Source of the DNA: Streptomyces tendae
Lineage (GTDB): Bacteria; Actinomycetota; Actinomycetes; Streptomycetales; Streptomycetaceae
Length of the DNA stretch: 64,000 nucleotides
Assembly: GCF_014650435.1 (NCBI RefSeq)
Contig: NZ_BMUY01000020.1
Coordinates: forward strand, 62,001-126,000
Direction of reading: 5' to 3'
The notes under the pieces were generated by a model. It was not told where the DNA came from and ran no database searches. It worked only from the letters and a program-made list of their open reading frames with translations. The position numbers were made by a program, and so were the translations under genes. This document shows, in pieces, positions 61,226 through 64,000 of the stretch (position 1 is the stretch's first letter; every line of letters starts with the position of its first letter).

Positions 61226-62317
61226 TCAGGCCGCCTGGGTGCGGCGCACGCACGCGGCGACGACCTCCCGCAGGCTGCCCGTGCGCTCCAGCAGCTCGCG
61301 CTGGACCCGGGCGCCGTTGCCGTGCCGCAGCAGCGCGTCTACGCCCTCGCGCACCCGGTCCAGGTCGCCCGCGGCCGCGAGGGCCTCCCCTGCATGCTCG
61401 AGGAGGTCCCGTACGACCGTCCCGGCCGGCACCCGCCGCATCGTCGCCGGGTGCAGCAACTCCTCCGTCAGTCCGGAGCGGGCGGCCCGCCAGGCGGCGA
61501 GGCGGAGCAGGCTCACGCTGTCCTCGGCCGGTTCCGTCCCCCCGCGCCACTCCTGTGCGGCCGTGTCGACCAGCGCGCGGGCGAGCGCGGCGAGGACGAC
61601 GGCCGTGGAGGCGTCCAGGCAGACGTCCGCGACCCGGAACTCGACCGTCGGATACCGGGGGGAGAGCCGGACGTCGAAGTAGACCATCCCGTCGTCCAGG
61701 ATCGTCCCGGTCGCCAGCATGTCCGCGACCCGGCGGTGGTAGCGCTCCGCCGAGCGGAACAGCTCCGTGGGACCGGCCGACGGCCAGCGCTGCCAGACCC
61801 GGCTGCGATAGCTGCTGTAGGAGGAGTCCCGCCCCTGCCAGAACGGCGAGTTCGCGCTGAGGGCGGCCAGCACCGGGAGCCAGGGCCGCACCCGGTCGAT
61901 CACCGCCACGCCCTCCTCGTCGGACTCGACCGACACGTGCACGTGGCAGCCCAGGACCAGCTGCTCCTGGACCACGACGCCGTACTGCTCGGCCATCCAC
62001 TCGTAGCGCCGGTTCACGCCGATGGAGGGCGTCACCGGCAGCGGCGAGGTGGCGAGCGCGGCCACGGCGCACCCGATCCCCCCGGCATGCCGGCCGGCCT
62101 CCTCGCGGCAGCGGACGATCTCCGCGTGCAGCAGCTCCATGTCCGACTGCGGATGCGTGGCGAACTCGAGCATCTGCTCGTGCAGCTCCTTCTCGAACAC
62201 TTCCTGACCGGCGTCGTCCAGGAAGGCCCGGGCGAGCACGGCGGCGGACAGCGCCCGCGGATCGCCGGTCGCGGGATCGACCAGGAGGAGCTCCTCCTCC
62301 ACTCCGACGGTGCGCAC
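61226..62317 (-). CDS. YbdK-type carboxylate-amine ligase (glutamate-cysteine ligase family 2)
   Basis: 363 residues from GTG 62317, which gives the family start VRTVGVEEELLLVDP. The GCS2 fold is recognised by GVEEELLLVD, EQMLEFATHPQSDM, GCHVHVSVES and DVRLSPRYPTVEFRVADVC. The Glu/His metal ligands of the ATP site lie in these motifs. The family joins an amino acid to another amine with ATP; gamma-glutamyl-cysteine formation is weak in known members. Actinobacteria use mycothiol rather than glutathione, so the product is uncertain. A GTG start with AAAGGCGG upstream is preferred over an ATG at 62380. Confidence 0.87.
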   Translation of the reverse strand: MRTVGVEEELLLVDPATGDPRALSAAVLARAFLDDAGQEVFEKELHEQMLEFATHPQSDMELLHAEIVRCREEAGRHAGGIGCAVAALATSPLPVTPSIGVNRRYEWMAEQYGVVVQEQLVLGCHVHVSVESDEEGVAVIDRVRPWLPVLAALSANSPFWQGRDSSYSSYRSRVWQRWPSAGPTELFRSAERYHRRVADMLATGTILDDGMVYFDVRLSPRYPTVEFRVADVCLDASTAVVLAALARALVDTAAQEWRGGTEPAEDSVSLLRLAAWRAARSGLTEELLHPATMRRVPAGTVVRDLLEHAGEALAAAGDLDRVREGVDALLRHGNGARVQRELLERTGSLREVVAACVRRTQAA

Positions 62318-62389
62318 GTGGTGCCGCCTTTCTGTGGGCCGGTGCCACCGACCGACTGCCCCGGACAGCCGGTCGGACACCTGGTCGGC

Positions 62390-64000
62390 TCACAGGACGG
62401 ACGGGACCAGCCACACCGTCGCCAGCGGAGGCAGCGTGATCCGGATGTTCCCGTCCTCCGGCTTGACCGGGTCCGGGTTGGCCACGCCGCTGCCGCCGTA
62501 CTCCTCGGCGTCGGTGTTGAGCACCTCCTGCCAGGCGACGGCCTCGTCACCGACGGCGAGCCCGTACGCCTGCCGTACGACCGGCGAGAAGTTCGACACC
62601 GCCAGCAGCGGGGTGCCGTCCGCGGAGTACCGCAGGAACGCGAAGACGTTGTCCTCGGCCGCGTCCACCGAGACCCACCTGAAGCCGGCCGGGTCGGTGT
62701 CGCGCTGCCACAGGGCCGGGGTGCGCGCGTAGCGGGTGTTCAGCTCGCGGACCAGGTCCCGCACGCCGCGGTGGTCGCCCGCCGAGTGGTACCCCTCGTC
62801 AAGGAGCCACCACTCGGGTCCCTGCTTCTCCGACCACTCCGCGCCCTGGGCGAACTCCTGCCCCATGAAGAGCAGCTGCTTGCCGGGGTGGGCCCACATG
62901 AAGCCCAGGTACGCCCGCACGTTCGCGCGCCGCTGCCACCAGTCGCCGGGCATCTTCGACACCAGCGCCTGCTTGCCGTGCACCACCTCGTCGTGGGAGA
63001 TCGGCAGCACGTAGTTCTCGCTGTACGCGTACACCATCGAGAACGTCATCTCGTGGTGGTGGAACTTGCGGTGCACCGGCTCGTGGGCGACGTACTCCAG
63101 CGAGTCGTGCATCCAGCCCATGTTCCACTTCAGGCCGAAGCCGAGCCCGCCGGTGTCGGTCGGCCGGGTCACCCCGCCCCACGCGGTCGACTCCTCGGCG
63201 ATGGTGACCACACCGGGGCAGCGCCGGTAGACCGTGGCGTTCATCTCCTGGAGGAAGGCCATGGCCGCCAGGTCCTCCCGGCCGCCGTACTGGTTGGGCT
63301 CCCACTGACCGGAGTCGCGCGAGTAGTCCAGGTACAGCATCGAGGCGACGGCGTCCACGCGCAGCCCGTCGATGTGGAACTCCTCGCACCAGTACACGGC
63401 GTTCGCCACGAGGAAGTTGCGCACCTCGGTCCGCGCGAAGTCGAAGGTGTACGTCCCCCAGTCCGGGTGGGTGGCGCGCCGGTCGTCCCCGGGCTCGTAC
63501 AGCGGGTCCCCGTCGAAGCGGGCCAGCGCCCAGTCGTCCTTCGGGAAGTGCGCCGGCACCCAGTCCATGATCACGCCGAGTCCGGCCCGGTGCAGCGCGT
63601 CCACCAGGTACCGGAAGTCGTCGGGCGAGCCCAGGCGCGCGGTCGGCGCGTAGAAGCCGGTGACCTGGTAGCCCCAGGACGGCCCGTAGGGGTGCTCGGC
63701 GACGGGCATCAGCTCGACGTGCGTGAAGCCCAGGTCCTTCACGTACGCGGGCAGCTCCTCGGCCAGCTCGCGGTAGGTCAGCCCCGGCCGCCAGGACGGC
63801 AGATGCACCTCGTACACCGAGAACGGCGCCTCGTGCACCGGCGTGTCGGAGCGGGCCCGCATCCACTGCGCGTCGCCCCACTCGTAGCGGGACGAGGTCA
63901 CCACGGACGCGGTGTTCGGCGGCTCCTCGGCCGCGCGGGCCATCGGGTCGGCCTTGAGGAACCGGTGCCCGTAGCGGGAATGGATCTCGAACTTGTACCG
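62390..64000 (-). CDS. glgB: 1,4-alpha-glucan branching enzyme, N-terminus outside window
   Basis: 537 residues are visible; the frame continues past the right edge and the start lies outside. The GH13 catalytic core is present: HVELMPVAEHPYGPSWGYQVTGFYAPTARLG, the nucleophile Asp in FHIDGLRVDAVASMLYLDYSR, the acid Glu in VTIAEESTAWGG and the transition-state His-Asp in PISHDEVVHGK. The C-terminal beta domain ends in TLPPLATVWLVPSVL. It makes alpha-1,6 branches in glycogen-like polymers. Streptomyces often have two glgB genes, one for each phase of glycogen deposition; which one this is rests on chromosome position, pointing to the second (glgBII) set. Confidence 0.93.
   Translation of the reverse strand, partial: RYKFEIHSRYGHRFLKADPMARAAEEPPNTASVVTSSRYEWGDAQWMRARSDTPVHEAPFSVYEVHLPSWRPGLTYRELAEELPAYVKDLGFTHVELMPVAEHPYGPSWGYQVTGFYAPTARLGSPDDFRYLVDALHRAGLGVIMDWVPAHFPKDDWALARFDGDPLYEPGDDRRATHPDWGTYTFDFARTEVRNFLVANAVYWCEEFHIDGLRVDAVASMLYLDYSRDSGQWEPNQYGGREDLAAMAFLQEMNATVYRRCPGVVTIAEESTAWGGVTRPTDTGGLGFGLKWNMGWMHDSLEYVAHEPVHRKFHHHEMTFSMVYAYSENYVLPISHDEVVHGKQALVSKMPGDWWQRRANVRAYLGFMWAHPGKQLLFMGQEFAQGAEWSEKQGPEWWLLDEGYHSAGDHRGVRDLVRELNTRYARTPALWQRDTDPAGFRWVSVDAAEDNVFAFLRYSADGTPLLAVSNFSPVVRQAYGLAVGDEAVAWQEVLNTDAEEYGGSGVANPDPVKPEDGNIRITLPPLATVWLVPSVL

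Noticed and set aside
61226..62317. Glutathione synthesis by the YbdK-type ligase
   Set aside because: The gene family matches, but no glutathione synthase is nearby and actinobacteria use mycothiol, so the pathway name was not given.

Overview
This is high-GC, densely coded DNA from a Streptomyces chromosome. The assignment rests on third-position GC bias, frequent GTG starts (and one TTG), and an actinobacterial and streptomycete gene set: an SsgA-like protein, a Wbl protein, a streptophobe-family membrane protein, DUF5133, and a PopR/ClpP3/ClpP4 set. Gene content and order resemble, from memory, the right-arm region of S. coelicolor around SCO7275-SCO7340 (sigL, popR-clpP3-clpP4, sigM, a poly-HAMP kinase, a second glgB). 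No rRNA, tRNA, insertion sequence, prophage or CRISPR array was seen.

Left part (1-12.2 kb): the tail of an aldo/keto reductase, a small unknown gene with an in-frame TTA codon, a streptophobe-family membrane protein, two translationally coupled PRC-barrel proteins, an RsbW-like ATPase, a SigB-family sigma factor, and the PopR regulator convergent with a clpP3-clpP4 operon. A PopR-type palindrome lies upstream of clpP3. The ClpP4 subunit has glycine where the catalytic histidine should be. Then come two glyoxalase-fold proteins, an RNase HI with an extra C-terminal zinc-ligand-like motif, an FAD monooxygenase and an aldo/keto reductase. Middle (12.2-38.3 kb): mixed metabolic and regulatory genes. 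They include an F420-type oxidoreductase, a membrane pseudokinase, a threonine-dehydratase-like enzyme, an AIM24 protein, a TerD-CAP-CAP fusion, a large LuxR-type ATPase regulator, and a coupled trio of cyclic-nucleotide-domain histidine kinase, receiver/thioredoxin-reductase-like protein and UBP zinc finger. They also include a universal stress protein, an AlkB homologue with a LexA-like box, a TetR gene followed by an FAD dehydrogenase, a WhiB-like protein, a divergent LysG/LysE-type pair, an MFS transporter and an Orn/Lys/Arg decarboxylase.

Right part (38.4-64 kb): a second RsbW-like ATPase and SigB-family sigma factor pair, membrane proteins, a FUSC-family protein and a type II NADH dehydrogenase. 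Next is a large stress-signalling island at 45.7-58.8 kb. It holds a stressosome operon (rsbR, rsbS, rsbT, an ATPase/PP2C fusion and a GAF/PP2C phosphatase) in which consecutive genes overlap by 1-4 bases. A STAS anti-anti-sigma factor, an ANTAR-GAF-PAS-PP2C phosphatase coupled to a 1331-residue soluble poly-HAMP hybrid histidine kinase, and two RsbW-like ATPases complete it. The window ends with an acyl-CoA synthetase, a small membrane protein, a YbdK-type ligase and a truncated glycogen branching enzyme.

Taken together, much of the window is consistent with stress sensing and partner-switching control of SigB-like sigma factors: two sigma factors, four stand-alone RsbW-like ATPases, RsbT, an ATPase/phosphatase fusion, two further PP2C phosphatases and three STAS proteins. 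Housekeeping and metabolic genes are mixed in. Functional links between these modules are inferred from domains and gene overlap only.
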